Below are positions 1 through 8,720 of a stretch of DNA of 64,000 nucleotides, one piece after another. The translations under genes were made by a program, and so were the position numbers. Origin of the DNA: Agriterribacter humi (GTDB lineage Bacteria > Bacteroidota > Bacteroidia > Chitinophagales > Chitinophagaceae). The notes below the pieces were generated by a model, which made no database searches, was not told the origin of the DNA, and saw only the letters and a program-made list of their open reading frames with translations. Each line of letters opens with the position of its first letter. Position 1 is the stretch's first letter. The stretch is from the NCBI RefSeq assembly GCF_009192765.1, contig NZ_VOHQ01000004.1, positions 248,001 to 312,000 on the forward strand. Reading direction: 5' to 3'.

Positions 1-722
1 CTATTAAAACCCTGAATACTGATCCTTCTTCCCCTGTGGTTAATAAAACTTTTTGGCTGGGCACGGATAAATTCGGGAGGGACATTCTCAGCCGCCTGAT
101 CGTAGGAGTGCGGGTAAGCCTTGCCGTTGGATTGATCGCAGTTGTAATTTCCCTGTCTATCGGCATAGTGCTGGGGCTCGTTGCCGGGTATTTCGGCGGC
201 AGAACAGATAATATCATCATGTGGTTTATTAACGTGGTATGGAGCATGCCCACCTTACTGCTGGTATTTGCCATTACCCTGGCATTGGGTAAGGGGTTCT
301 GGCAGGTATTTATTGCCGTTGGATTAACCTTATGGGTAAACACGGCAAGGATCATTCGCACGCAGGTGCTGAGTATCCGGGAACTGCAATATATTGAAGC
401 TGCCAGGGCGCTTGGCTTTACCAATACCAGAATCATCTTCCGGCATATACTGCCCAATGTGCTGGGGCCGGTAATGGTAATGGCCGCTTCCAATTTTGCA
501 TCGGCTATCGTTATAGAAGCAGGACTGAGTTTTTTAGGCATCGGCGTTCAACCACCGCAGCCCAGTTGGGGTTTAATGATCAAAGAAAACTACAATTTCA
601 TCATCACCCATAATCCATTACTGGCCATATCGCCTGGCATTTGTATTATGTTGCTGGTGCTGGCCTTTAATTTATTAGGCAATGGGTTGAGAGATGCATT
701 AGATGTAAGGGGGAAGTGGTAA
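1..722 (+). CDS. ABC transporter permease, DppC/OppC type (5' end outside window)
   Basis: Inner-membrane permease subunit of a peptide/nickel-type ABC importer. The frame is open to the left edge (first full codon at position 3), so the real start lies outside; a GTG at 36 is only an internal codon. About 239 residues are visible. The family motif TDKFGRDILSR appears near the left edge, followed by several hydrophobic membrane segments. The cytoplasmic EAA loop, which docks on the ATPase, reads EAARALGFTNTRIIF and is followed by HILPNVLGPV. The C-terminal RDALDVRGKW is typical of DppC. Partner ATPase, DppB and binding-protein genes are not visible. The substrate cannot be told from sequence. 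Confidence 0.93.
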   Translation, partial: IKTLNTDPSSPVVNKTFWLGTDKFGRDILSRLIVGVRVSLAVGLIAVVISLSIGIVLGLVAGYFGGRTDNIIMWFINVVWSMPTLLLVFAITLALGKGFWQVFIAVGLTLWVNTARIIRTQVLSIRELQYIEAARALGFTNTRIIFRHILPNVLGPVMVMAASNFASAIVIEAGLSFLGIGVQPPQPSWGLMIKENYNFIITHNPLLAISPGICIMLLVLAFNLLGNGLRDALDVRGKW

Positions 723-730
723 GGTGTAGG

Positions 731-786
731 TTTAAAATTTGAGATTGATGGGATGAAGGGCACGTTACAAGTTGCAGGGTGCAGGG
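731..786 (+). repeat. dispersed intergenic repeat, copy 1
   Basis: Contains TTTAAAATTTGAGATTGAT (731-749) and GTTACAAGTTGCAGGGT (764-780). Both blocks recur in the same order on the minus strand at 25995-26034. Low-complexity filler between genes; no function seen. A small perfect hairpin, TCCGCC-CC-GGCGGA, lies further right at 872-885. Confidence 0.75.
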
Positions 787-929
787 AATATCCGTTGCTG
801 AAATTTGGCGGTCGGGTGAGTAGATGCTTGCTGACTGCTGCCCGCTGGCAGCCCTCTTTGAATTTGAATTTTATCCGCCCCGGCGGACATGTTTGGTTCT
901 TGTGTTCTGGTTCTTGGTGCTTTCCTGAC

Positions 930-1400
930 TTATAAAGGCCCTACCTGTACATTTCGGTTAAAACTTTCTTCCAGCGATATTAATGTTTCGGTTCGTTCAA
1001 TACCCTTTATTTTTTGCAATTCATCATGCAACACATGCCGCAACTGGGTGATATCCCTGCATACAATTTCGATGAACATACTGTAGTTGCCGGTTGTATA
1101 ATTAAGGCGCACAATTTCGGGTATTCTTTTCAGGTCTTTGGCTACGGTATCGTATAAAGAGCTTTTTTCGAGGTAGATGCCCACAAAGGCTGTGATGTCA
1201 TAACCCAGTTCCTTCAACTCCACGTTAAGCCGGGTGCCCTTTACCACACCGCTTTCCTGTAGCTTTTTAATGCGCACATGGATGGTACCGCCTGATACAG
1301 AAAGATTTTTTCCCAAATCAGCATACGAGATCCCGGCATCTTCCATCATAGCTGATATGATCTGCAGGTCTAATTTGTCTAAATTTAATTTTGACGCCAT
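930..1400 (-). CDS. Lrp/AsnC family transcriptional regulator
   Basis: DNA-binding regulator of 156 residues, the usual size for the feast/famine family. Residues 5-60 form the winged helix-turn-helix: LDKLDLQIISAMMEDAG, then SYADLGKNLSVSGGTIHVRIKKL. From about residue 65 a RAM/AsnC effector-binding ferredoxin-like domain follows. Such proteins usually sense amino acids and form octamers. The gene stands alone between an ABC permease end and tatC, so its target is not obvious; autoregulation is common in the family. Ligand unknown. Confidence 0.93.
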   Translation of the reverse strand: MASKLNLDKLDLQIISAMMEDAGISYADLGKNLSVSGGTIHVRIKKLQESGVVKGTRLNVELKELGYDITAFVGIYLEKSSLYDTVAKDLKRIPEIVRLNYTTGNYSMFIEIVCRDITQLRHVLHDELQKIKGIERTETLISLEESFNRNVQVGPL

Positions 1401-1594
1401 TTTACCCTGTTTTATCTACATAATACTACAATTTATTGATACAGGCAGGAAAAAGATAATTGTAAGTAAAAAAACGTTCAGTGAAAATTAAAAGAATTTC
1501 AGTCAACCCCCGCAATGAAACCGGGATAGAGAAACAGGGCAGAAAGCATCAGCTCCCGGTGCACTGAGAAAAATCTCAAATTGCTACCTCTCCT

Positions 1595-1624
1595 CTGACC
1601 ACTCACTACTGACTACTCACCACT
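1595..1624 (+). repeat. ACTCACTAYTGAC-type dispersed repeat, copy 1
   Basis: The 20-mer ACTCACTACTGACTACTCAC at 1601-1620 matches ACTCACTATTGACGATTCAC at 16749-16768 and, on the minus strand, ACTCACTATTCACGACTCAC at 25628-25609. It lies just beyond the tatC stop codon. Confidence 0.6.
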
Positions 1625-1626
1625 TG

Positions 1627-2508
1627 CTAACTCCATTCTTCCCATTTCTTATCACTCTTTTTGTTAACCCTGGCGGCAATAATAACGCTGATCTCGTATA
1701 AAAGAAAAAGTGGAACGCAAACAATCATCTGGCTACCCCAGTCCGGCGAAGGTGTAATGATGGCGGCAAGCACCAGCAAGGCTATATATGCGTACTTACG
1801 GTAAGACCGCAAAAACCCGGCTGTGAGTAGCCCCATTCTTGCCAGCACCCATGAAGCCATTGGTAGTTCAAAGGCAACCCCCGACCCTATAGTAATATCA
1901 ATAATTGAATCCAGGTAATCACTCAGCATGGGTTTATAATCCAGTATTTGCTGGGAACCCAGTGTATAATTATACAGGAAATTAAAAGTAAAGGGCGCCA
2001 GCATAAAATAGCCAAATGCAGCCCCCAGGAAAAAGAAAAAAGAAACCCAGAAAATTATCCCCCTGGTATGTTTTAGCTCTTGTTCTTTTAATGCGGGCTT
2101 TACAAAACGCCACACTTCCCAGCACAAATAAGGGAATGCTGCAAGTATACCGCCTATGGCGGCTATAGAAATACTCGACATAAAGGTACCACTCACAGTA
2201 GTGACCTGGATCTTCATAGCGATAGGAGGCATGCATAAAGAATCGCCCATACCTATTTTATGACTTAACGCACAAAACAGTTTGTAAGAAATAAAACCTT
2301 CCTGGGTGGGTCCCATGATCACTTTGTCAAATATCCAGTCAATATTAAGGAAGATGGCAATGGCAAAAACCAATACTGCCAATACGGAACGAACAATATG
2401 CCAGCGGAGTGCTTCCAAATGGTCTATAAAACTCATTTCGGCGTCTTCAGCATCCTGCTGTCCCCTGATCCGCTTAAAAAATGATTTCCTTTGTGATTCT
2501 ATTGCCAA
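1627..2508 (-). CDS. tatC: Sec-independent protein translocase TatC
   Basis: Multi-spanning inner-membrane receptor of the twin-arginine pathway, which binds RR signal peptides of folded exported proteins. The diagnostic N-terminal motif SFIDHLEALRWHIVRS lies at residues 26-41, just before the first membrane helix. Six hydrophobic segments follow and the tail is charged. At 293 residues it is slightly longer than E. coli TatC (258), partly because of a 25-residue N-terminal extension, as is common in Bacteroidota. No tatA/B gene is adjacent. A perfect -7 box lies just upstream at 2529-2536, supporting this start. Confidence 0.96.
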   Translation of the reverse strand: MAIESQRKSFFKRIRGQQDAEDAEMSFIDHLEALRWHIVRSVLAVLVFAIAIFLNIDWIFDKVIMGPTQEGFISYKLFCALSHKIGMGDSLCMPPIAMKIQVTTVSGTFMSSISIAAIGGILAAFPYLCWEVWRFVKPALKEQELKHTRGIIFWVSFFFFLGAAFGYFMLAPFTFNFLYNYTLGSQQILDYKPMLSDYLDSIIDITIGSGVAFELPMASWVLARMGLLTAGFLRSYRKYAYIALLVLAAIITPSPDWGSQMIVCVPLFLLYEISVIIAARVNKKSDKKWEEWS

Positions 2509-2528
2509 TTAATTAAAAATTGAGGTAG

Positions 2529-2536
2529 CAAACCTA
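2529..2536 (-). promoter_or_regulatory. -7 promoter element of tatC
   Basis: The minus strand reads TAGGTTTG, a full match to the Bacteroidota -7 consensus TAnnTTTG, about 20 bp upstream of the tatC ATG. No good TTTG -33 element is seen at 19-21 bp. Confidence 0.5.
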
Positions 2537-2749
2537 ACGAAAAAACTGATCTTACCCATAATTGTATCCGGCCTGATTTTACAATACAGGAAATAAAAGC
2601 TGCTATTGAGCCGCGTTAACAATTCAGTTACAAAACCAGTCTGGAATTTTTTCTTTTTCAAGGTGGCCCTATTCACAGTATTTTTCAATTATCAGTAAAT
2701 AGTACCACGGAAGCCTGCTAATCTTCCATAAAGCACCTGTTATATGCGG

Positions 2750-2757
2750 TACCTTTG
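2750..2757 (+). promoter_or_regulatory. -7 promoter element of the AraC-type gene
   Basis: TACCTTTG matches TAnnTTTG exactly and lies 19 bp before the ATG at 2777. It excludes the in-frame ATG at 2744, which would lie upstream of the transcript start. The -33 element is weak. Confidence 0.5.
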
Positions 2758-2776
2758 TACAGGTAAAGCACAAATC

Positions 2777-3664
2777 ATGGCAAAACCCATATATCCCACT
2801 TTCGATATTCATAACCTTGTTGCCAACAAATCACACAATAACCTGTTAAATGCCGACCGGTTTAAAAGATATCTCAGCAGCAATCCGCATCTTGGGGTAG
2901 CCCATAATCATGCTTTCTATCATTTGGTATACTTTACAGAAGGCTCGGGCGAACACGTCATAGATTTCGTAACATTTCCGGTTCAAAATGGCATGATCTA
3001 TTTTATGCGACCGGGGCAGGTGCACAAGTGGCATTTTGATGAAGGAGTAGACGGCTATATCGTAAACTTCTCTTCCACTTTTTTTGATCAACTATTTATC
3101 AGTTCCAATTTTATTGACCAGTTTTCTTTTTTTGATCAAATTGCAGCGCACCAGGTATTGCTGTTAAAAGAAGATACACAGCAGCAGGCTGAACAAATTT
3201 TTGAAGCGATTTTATATGAGCAATCTGAAAAACAGCCGTCCTCGCAACTGATGATCGCTACTTTATTGCTGCAATTGTTTTTAATAGTAGAAAGAGACAA
3301 TCCCAAAACAATAAAGGAAGAACCTGCAGGTTACAATTTCGTTATCCTGCGCAATTTTCAAAAACTCATTGAGGATAATTTCAAATCCATAAGGCTTCCA
3401 AAAGATTATGCCGGCTTGCTGTATATCACCCCCAATCACTTAAATGCGTTGTGCAAAGATTACCTGGGTATTTCTGCGGGGGAAGTGATCCGGAACAGGA
3501 TCATACTGGAAGCAAAGCGCCTGCTGATCAATTTTGATCTATCGGTAGGTGATATCGCACAGGAACTCAACTTTCCGGATAACTCCTATTTTGTAAAATT
3601 CTTTAAAAAATACACCCATACAACGCCGGAGGCTTTCCGAAACAAAAATTACAAACAACATTAA
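2777..3664 (+). CDS. AraC family transcriptional regulator
   Basis: Regulator of 295 residues with an N-terminal cupin-like sensor domain (about 30-150; a GSGEHVIDF stretch and the PGQVHKWHF motif) and a C-terminal AraC double helix-turn-helix (about 195-290). The second HTH carries the family signature: GDIAQELNFPDNSYFVKFFKKYT, split here as GDIAQELNFPDNSYF then VKFFKKYTHTTPEAFR. I chose the ATG at 2777 because a perfect -7 box lies at 2750-2757. The gene ends 9 bp before the DUF983 gene, which may be cotranscribed. Ligand and targets unknown. Confidence 0.92.
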   Translation: MAKPIYPTFDIHNLVANKSHNNLLNADRFKRYLSSNPHLGVAHNHAFYHLVYFTEGSGEHVIDFVTFPVQNGMIYFMRPGQVHKWHFDEGVDGYIVNFSSTFFDQLFISSNFIDQFSFFDQIAAHQVLLLKEDTQQQAEQIFEAILYEQSEKQPSSQLMIATLLLQLFLIVERDNPKTIKEEPAGYNFVILRNFQKLIEDNFKSIRLPKDYAGLLYITPNHLNALCKDYLGISAGEVIRNRIILEAKRLLINFDLSVGDIAQELNFPDNSYFVKFFKKYTHTTPEAFRNKNYKQH

Positions 3665-3673
3665 AACAAAATA

Positions 3674-4135
3674 ATGTCAGCATCATTAAATAATAAAAAA
3701 CCTTCGCTCCTGGTAAGCATGGCCAAAACGCAATGTCCACGCTGCCGCCGGGGTAAAATGTTCACGGACCCTAACCCTTATCACCTGAAACATTTCATGA
3801 AAATGAATAATACATGCGGAGTATGCGGCCAGCATTTTGACCTTGAAGTAGGGTTTTATTATGGTACCGGCTACGTTAGCTATGGCCTGGCCATTGCCAT
3901 AAGCGTTGCAACACTCCTGCTATGGGCCTTCACTATTGGCATATCTGTTCATGATTCCAGGGTGCTTTACTGGCTAATTTTTAATGGACTGCTCCTTGTT
4001 GCATTACAGCCTTATTTAATGCGCCTCGCCCGTACCATGTGGCTGTCCTTTTTTGTAGGATATGATCCGCAATGGAGGGAAAAACCGGCTGAAGTACCGG
4101 AAAGGATAAACGACAGCATTAAGAATAACTGGTAA
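3674..4135 (+). CDS. DUF983 family membrane protein
   Basis: Protein of 153 residues with two zinc-ribbon-like CxxC pairs near the N-terminus (CPRCRRGKMF and CGVCGQHFDLE) and then two to three membrane helices (about 65-125). This layout, with YYGTGYVSY between, is the DUF983 pattern. The function of the family is not established. It follows the AraC-type gene by 9 bp on the same strand. Confidence 0.88.
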   Translation: MSASLNNKKPSLLVSMAKTQCPRCRRGKMFTDPNPYHLKHFMKMNNTCGVCGQHFDLEVGFYYGTGYVSYGLAIAISVATLLLWAFTIGISVHDSRVLYWLIFNGLLLVALQPYLMRLARTMWLSFFVGYDPQWREKPAEVPERINDSIKNNW

Positions 4136-4286
4136 TGATGAAACAGACAGCCTAAATACTCTATGATTTTGGTAGAATAAATAAAAAGTACCATAATCGA
4201 AGTATAAAACACCACAATCAAAAAATATACGGCTGTAGCTTTACAACCTGCTTCTTTATACTATTCGAACATTAAAAAACAATACT

Positions 4287-4925
4287 ATGAGTTTACGATT
4301 AGGCGACACAGCTCCGAACTTTAAAGCGGTTACATCGAAAGGCGACATTGATTTTTATGAATTCCTTGGAGATAGCTGGGGCGTTCTGTTTTCGCACCCT
4401 GCCGATTTTACTCCTGTTTGCACCACAGAATTAGGACGGACAGCGCAATTACAGAGTGAATTTGACAAACGCAATGTAAAAGTGCTGGCGGTAAGTGTTG
4501 ATCCTGTAGACAAGCACCTGGGATGGATCGGCGATATTAATGAAACGCAAAATACCAATGTGGAGTTTCCTTTAATTGCCGATGACGACAGAACCGTTTC
4601 AGGATTATACGATATGATTCATCCCAATGCTTCAGCAACAGCAACGGTACGTTCCGTATTTGTAATTGGACCCGATAAAAAAGTAAAACTTACTTTAACT
4701 TATCCGGCATCCACAGGAAGAAATTTCCTTGAAATTTTACGTGTAATTGATTCTATGCAGTTAACGGCAAAACATAGTGTGGCAACCCCTGCCGACTGGA
4801 ACCAGGGAGACGATGTTATTATATCAACGGCCATAAAAACAGAAGATGCACTAAAAAAGTTCCCCAAAGGAGTTAAGGAAATAAAACCCTATTTAAGGTA
4901 TACAGCTCAACCTGCTATTGATTAG
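4287..4925 (+). CDS. peroxiredoxin, Prx6-like (1-Cys type)
   Basis: Thiol peroxidase of 212 residues that reduces H2O2 and organic hydroperoxides. The active site reads HPADFTPVCTTELG with the peroxidatic Cys at residue 45. The long C-terminal part (PADWNQGDD, then FPKGVKEIKPYLRYT) is typical of the Prx6 subfamily. No second cysteine is visible in the translated protein, fitting a 1-Cys mechanism. It stands alone, with a 150-bp upstream gap. A second, 2-Cys AhpC-type enzyme is at 16780-17349. Confidence 0.95.
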   Translation: MSLRLGDTAPNFKAVTSKGDIDFYEFLGDSWGVLFSHPADFTPVCTTELGRTAQLQSEFDKRNVKVLAVSVDPVDKHLGWIGDINETQNTNVEFPLIADDDRTVSGLYDMIHPNASATATVRSVFVIGPDKKVKLTLTYPASTGRNFLEILRVIDSMQLTAKHSVATPADWNQGDDVIISTAIKTEDALKKFPKGVKEIKPYLRYTAQPAID

Positions 4926-5120
4926 TTTTTTTGATTGCATTTACGCACAATTTTTATACAACACCGGAAGGCAGGAATAAATTGAGACATTGCAGCATGA
5001 GAAGACGGAGCCACAGAAAGGATCAAATGCGGAGCATAATTAAGTATGTTCCGCATTATTTGTTTAATGCACTATAGAGTTGCTGTATATGGGCGTTTTT
5101 TGAGTCAGGATATAGCATAA

Positions 5121-6743
5121 TTACCTTCCGTTCAATTGCTTATTATAATCTGCTGCCTTCTCTTTATTCCCTGATCTGGCAGCGGCCAATGCTGCGCCTT
5201 TAAGGCTGTTCCTCCGGTTGGGACATCGCTTCAGATTGGTTTCATATGCCTGCAATGCTTCCCTGCTTTTTCCGAGCGCCAGCAACAGGTCTCCCTCCAG
5301 TTCTCTCGCCGGAATTACTTCGCCAGGCGTTACCGGGTGTTTTTCTGTACCATCTTCTATGTTAGCTGCTTCTAACATTAATGCGGCTGCTTCTTTCTTT
5401 TTCCCTTCGGCATAACTGATCCATGCTTCTGCGGCTTTTACCTGTATAAGAACCTGGTTGGCTTTATAATTATCTTTTGCATTTATTAATACAGTCTGCA
5501 GAGAACGCAGACGTTGTAAGTCGGCCCTGGCCGCTGTAAGCTTGCCAGTATGTACGGCACCCAGCACACGTGCAAAATGCACAATAGCTTTCTCCCATGC
5601 ATACTTGTCTGTATTAAGCGCGGCAATAGTGGTATCCAGATCAGAAGCCTCTTCCCAGCGCTGCAGTTCAAGTGCATAACGGGCCGGGATAGCCGCAGTT
5701 GCATAACTGGCTGAAAAATTTTCGGTTAATGAACCGGTGATGGTGCCGAGATAGTCTACCTGGGTTTTTGCTTCCTTGTCCTGCCCGTTTTGCAGGTAAG
5801 CATATACTAAGTAGTCCATGGCATGCAGTTCGGATCCCGGATGTTCTTTCATTTTCAAACTTGCGGCATAACACCTGGCGGCATCGGCTGAAGCAAGGTT
5901 AGACTGAATAGCTTCTTTCCATAATCCCAGCCGCGTAAAAATATGTGAAGGCATATGCAGGGCATGAGCCGATGATGGCGCTATGGAAGCATATTTACGC
6001 GCTGCCGGTAAGGCCTTTTCTGCCAGTTCGGGATAATCATAAGTGTGTATGATATAATGCACAATACCCGGATGATCGGGCTGACCGGGATACAAGGCAT
6101 TTAATATTTCACCGGCCTTTTTTTGATGCGTATAAGTTTTGTCCCGGGGATCCGCGGTGGCATCTAATGCCAGCGCATAAAATATAGCCGCTTCTTTGTC
6201 GTTGGGGTTAGTGGCATATATCTTTCCCATAGCTTTCTCATAGCTTTCTGCCCGTGTACGGTGGTCGAGTTGCTGCCAGTTATGGAAGAAATCATAAATC
6301 GCGTCTATATATTCATTCTCCCTTTTATTTTTGCCTTTTAATGATGCTGCAATTTCACTGGACCTGGCGCCTTTTTCCATTTCTGCTTTATTGGGCGGGC
6401 TCCAGAGCGGGTGAAAGTTACTCATAGCCACGCCCCAGTATGCCATCGCACAGTTTGGATCCATATCAATTACTTTGGCAAATGCTTTCTCGGCCTCCTC
6501 ATATTCAAAAGAATGCAATAAGGCCAGTGCGAGGTTAAAGCTGTCTTTAACTTTTTGTGTGGCCGATAAAGCAAAAGCAACATTGCCAAACTGTTCTTTG
6601 GCCGGGCCGCAAGTCACAATATCTCCTTTACGCAAATCAGTGATTGCGGCAATATTTGAGGTTTGAGTAGAAGAATTTTTGTTTTTACAGGCAGATATTG
6701 AAATGCCGGCCAATATCAGGACGAACAAATAAGGCGCTTTCAT
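5121..6743 (-). CDS. tetratricopeptide-repeat lipoprotein
   Basis: Secreted 540-residue protein. The N-terminus MKAPYLFVLILAGISISACK is a lipoprotein signal with the lipid-carrying Cys at 19, so it is expected to be anchored at the envelope. Several TPR-like helical pairs are visible: ALALLHSFEYEEAEKAFAKV near residue 75, then repeats to the C-terminus (GDLLLALGKSREALQAYETN, LKGAALAAARSGNKEKAADY). TPRs bind proteins; no catalytic motif is evident. Related proteins are widespread in soil Bacteroidota with no assigned role. Single gene, preceded by a 350-bp gap. Confidence 0.85.
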   Translation of the reverse strand: MKAPYLFVLILAGISISACKNKNSSTQTSNIAAITDLRKGDIVTCGPAKEQFGNVAFALSATQKVKDSFNLALALLHSFEYEEAEKAFAKVIDMDPNCAMAYWGVAMSNFHPLWSPPNKAEMEKGARSSEIAASLKGKNKRENEYIDAIYDFFHNWQQLDHRTRAESYEKAMGKIYATNPNDKEAAIFYALALDATADPRDKTYTHQKKAGEILNALYPGQPDHPGIVHYIIHTYDYPELAEKALPAARKYASIAPSSAHALHMPSHIFTRLGLWKEAIQSNLASADAARCYAASLKMKEHPGSELHAMDYLVYAYLQNGQDKEAKTQVDYLGTITGSLTENFSASYATAAIPARYALELQRWEEASDLDTTIAALNTDKYAWEKAIVHFARVLGAVHTGKLTAARADLQRLRSLQTVLINAKDNYKANQVLIQVKAAEAWISYAEGKKKEAAALMLEAANIEDGTEKHPVTPGEVIPARELEGDLLLALGKSREALQAYETNLKRCPNRRNSLKGAALAAARSGNKEKAADYNKQLNGR

Positions 6744-7095
6744 TTTTGCTGATTTGAAAGATGAAAAAATAGCCTGCTGACCAACAAATCCTTGTACTAA
6801 TAAAATTCCGGAGGAGGCATGTTGTAACCTTGCGTAAAGACCAATTATCCGAAGCAGGTTAAAGTTAATGCAATTTTGGGGAGTTGCGGGGAATGATTCC
6901 AGCCACTCAAGCCTAATTCATTCCACAATTGAATAAAGGTATTTTGGGTAAGCTATAAGGCATTACAGCATTTATTTTGAGTGTTAGCTCTTATTGTTTT
7001 AATCAGAATATGATCATAAATTAGAGAAAATATTTTTTCAGGGTTTTGGACACAACTCAAAAGCTCCATGAAAGTGGGGTTTTTTTATTGCGTCC
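6744..7095. other. gene-free stretch at the edge of the accessory region
   Basis: No ORF of note. A weak hairpin followed by seven T (stem CTCCA/TGGGG, about 7062-7087) looks like a Rho-independent terminator for plus-strand transcription, but no plus-strand gene precedes it closely. It may be a remnant marking the border of the small-gene region to the right. Confidence 0.4.
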
Positions 7096-7314
7096 CTAAT
7101 CTGATTGTTTATCCCGCCCCGCCCGGTAAGCATCAAATGTTATCTCACCTCTATTATACCGCTCCTGAAACTTTAATTGCTTTTCATTGGACTTCACATC
7201 CGGAATGCTGTTTTTGGTAATCGCCGCCGGTTTCTGTGTCTTTTCTGGCTTCTTTAATCCCGTTTCTTGCAGCAGCTTAAATAATGCCCCGACACCATGT
7301 CGAACCCCTTCCAT
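7096..7314 (-). CDS. small hypothetical protein
   Basis: A 72-residue soluble, basic protein; I do not recognise it. The C-terminal half, KQLKFQERYNRGEITFDAYR, resembles the short SHOCT-like helical motif often found at protein ends, but this is a weak likeness. The start lies 3 bp after the stop of the lipoprotein gene at 7318-7893 on the same strand, which supports a three-gene unit (8183 down to 7096). Confidence 0.5.
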   Translation of the reverse strand: MEGVRHGVGALFKLLQETGLKKPEKTQKPAAITKNSIPDVKSNEKQLKFQERYNRGEITFDAYRAGRDKQSD

Positions 7315-7317
7315 GCT

Positions 7318-7893
7318 TTATTTTTTCTTTCTCTGCACCACATCTGCAATCAAAAATTCAAATGTTTTAGAATGATAGACCCCTTTTAAATAATAAGGGA
7401 AATAAAACACCGTCTTTTGTCCTTTCATAGTCAATATCTTCTTCTTTGTTTTTTTGCTTCCGTTGTCTGAAATTGGGTAGGTGTAAAGAGGTAGAAGTAT
7501 TCTTTTACCGGAAGAAATAATATACTTTATGTTTTCAGTCGGTATAACTCCATCCACAAGCTTTGATTTAGGGGGTATAGTTGTCGGTGGCTGTGTTTCT
7601 GTTATCTTGTTTTCTCCGGTTTCATAATGCACGATCCTTTTAGCATCACCGTTTACCGAAATGCTAAGTTCATCCCAATTGATCCGGATACCATCCTCGA
7701 GTTTATTATATGTCTCAAATTCAATATACCGTGGCTTAAACTGAAATGATAAGGACATGGTGTCGTTTTCAAAAAATAGCCTGGTGGAGGGTGCAGGCTT
7801 TTCTAATCTGATATCATAAGTGTAATACCGGGTGGTGCTGCATGAACAAATAATTATCATAATAAGAAGTGCAATCAATGGGATTTTTCTCAT
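7318..7893 (-). CDS. hypothetical lipoprotein
   Basis: A 191-residue exported protein with signal MRKIPLIALLIMIIICSC; the lipobox ends at Cys18. The mature part is probably beta-rich (alternating hydrophobic residues, PPTTIPPKSKLVDGV stretch) and ends in a lysine-rich tail. No known family recognised. The ATG overlaps the stop of the upstream ORF (7890-8183) by four bases (ATGA), suggesting translational coupling. Restricted-looking accessory gene. Confidence 0.7.
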   Translation of the reverse strand: MRKIPLIALLIMIIICSCSTTRYYTYDIRLEKPAPSTRLFFENDTMSLSFQFKPRYIEFETYNKLEDGIRINWDELSISVNGDAKRIVHYETGENKITETQPPTTIPPKSKLVDGVIPTENIKYIISSGKRILLPLYTYPISDNGSKKTKKKILTMKGQKTVFYFPYYLKGVYHSKTFEFLIADVVQRKKK

Positions 7894-8183
7894 ACTGCGG
7901 GATTTAGGTTACCCCAATATAACAAAAAAGCCCGATGCCTGCTGTCGGCGTGTATAGTCTTAAAATGACAGTCGAGGAAATGATGTTGAAGTATTAGATT
8001 TAATAAAACCCCATGGTCGGTATCTTTTTCATTATTCTTAAGAGTGCTTGAGGTTACTAATCCTCGCATATTATTTAAGATGAGTTTTATCTGGCAAACT
8101 TTTTCTTGAGTGTCAGGAAAACCGATGTCCAAGATTTGACCGCGTGAAGAAAGAATTTGATTTAAGGCGTCTTTAGGTTGCAT
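7890..8183 (-). CDS. small hypothetical protein
   Basis: A 97-residue protein without signal peptide or recognised domain. It overlaps the downstream lipoprotein gene by 4 bp, which is the main reason to believe it. The C-terminal region has many His/Phe residues (LQHHFLDCHFKTIHADSRHR). It could be the remnant of a longer gene. Moderate to low confidence. Confidence 0.45.
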   Translation of the reverse strand: MQPKDALNQILSSRGQILDIGFPDTQEKVCQIKLILNNMRGLVTSSTLKNNEKDTDHGVLLNLILQHHFLDCHFKTIHADSRHRAFLLYWGNLNPAV

Positions 8184-8396
8184 AATAAGTATGTTTTAAA
8201 TAACAAAGCTATAGATGTTGCGGCGAATCCTAATTTTTTATCTTTCCGTTGGTTGCCGTGTTGCACTCTGAAACGCATACCGCGCCCCGGTTTCACACCT
8301 ATTTCAAAGCCCGTTCCATGGGTCCATTATCATTAACTTGAGCAAGTTTAACAGTATTCTCATGCTCATAAAATTGCCCGGAACAGGAATATAATC

Positions 8397-8492
8397 GGCG
8401 GAGGTCCCGAGCGGATTCAAACCGCTGTTAATCCGGATTGGATAGGAACGAATGACCTGAAATAGACCAGGGTTCGATTCCCTGCAGCTCCA
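8397..8492 (+). other. degenerate tRNA- or tmRNA-3'-end-like element
   Basis: 8468-8484 forms a perfect T arm (CAGGG-TTCGATT-CCCTG), followed by CAGCTCCA (8485-8492), the usual 3' acceptor strand of tmRNA; the AGAC just before the T stem also resembles tmRNA (GGAC). Upstream, 8410-8426 forms a 5-bp stem with 7-nt loop (AGCGG-ATTCAAA-CCGCT) like an anticodon arm with UCA. The 5' acceptor GGAGGTC pairs at only 5 of 7 positions. There is no tmRNA 5' end or tag-peptide ORF in the preceding 500 bp. Likely an ssrA 3' fragment (attachment-site scar) or a decayed tRNA. Confidence 0.4.
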
Positions 8493-8720
8493 CAATATAG
8501 CATTGACCTTAAATTCGTAAATCGAACACCATCGGACATCATTCGACGTTTGGATTATTCTTGTCAGCCCAAAACATCTTGCACAACAAACATCAATGAT
8601 AGTTTCCATTAATCACATCAATAAACCAAGATTATATCCTTTTTTTTGGATACTTTTTACAGGCGCCATTATTTTTCACTTTTTTATTTTCCAACTTTGT
8701 ATTCTAAAACATTTTAACCT

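Noticed and set aside
7062-7087. terminator-like hairpin with seven T
   Set aside because: Weak 5-bp stem and no plus-strand gene upstream; mentioned only within the gene-free stretch.
8100-8492. complete tmRNA gene
   Set aside because: No GGGGCTG-type 5' end and no tag-peptide frame upstream; only a 3'-end-like segment is present.
8304-8609. 101-codon minus-strand frame across the tRNA-like element
   Set aside because: It runs antisense through the T-arm sequence and its residues (RESNPG) are the usual shadow of a tRNA T arm.
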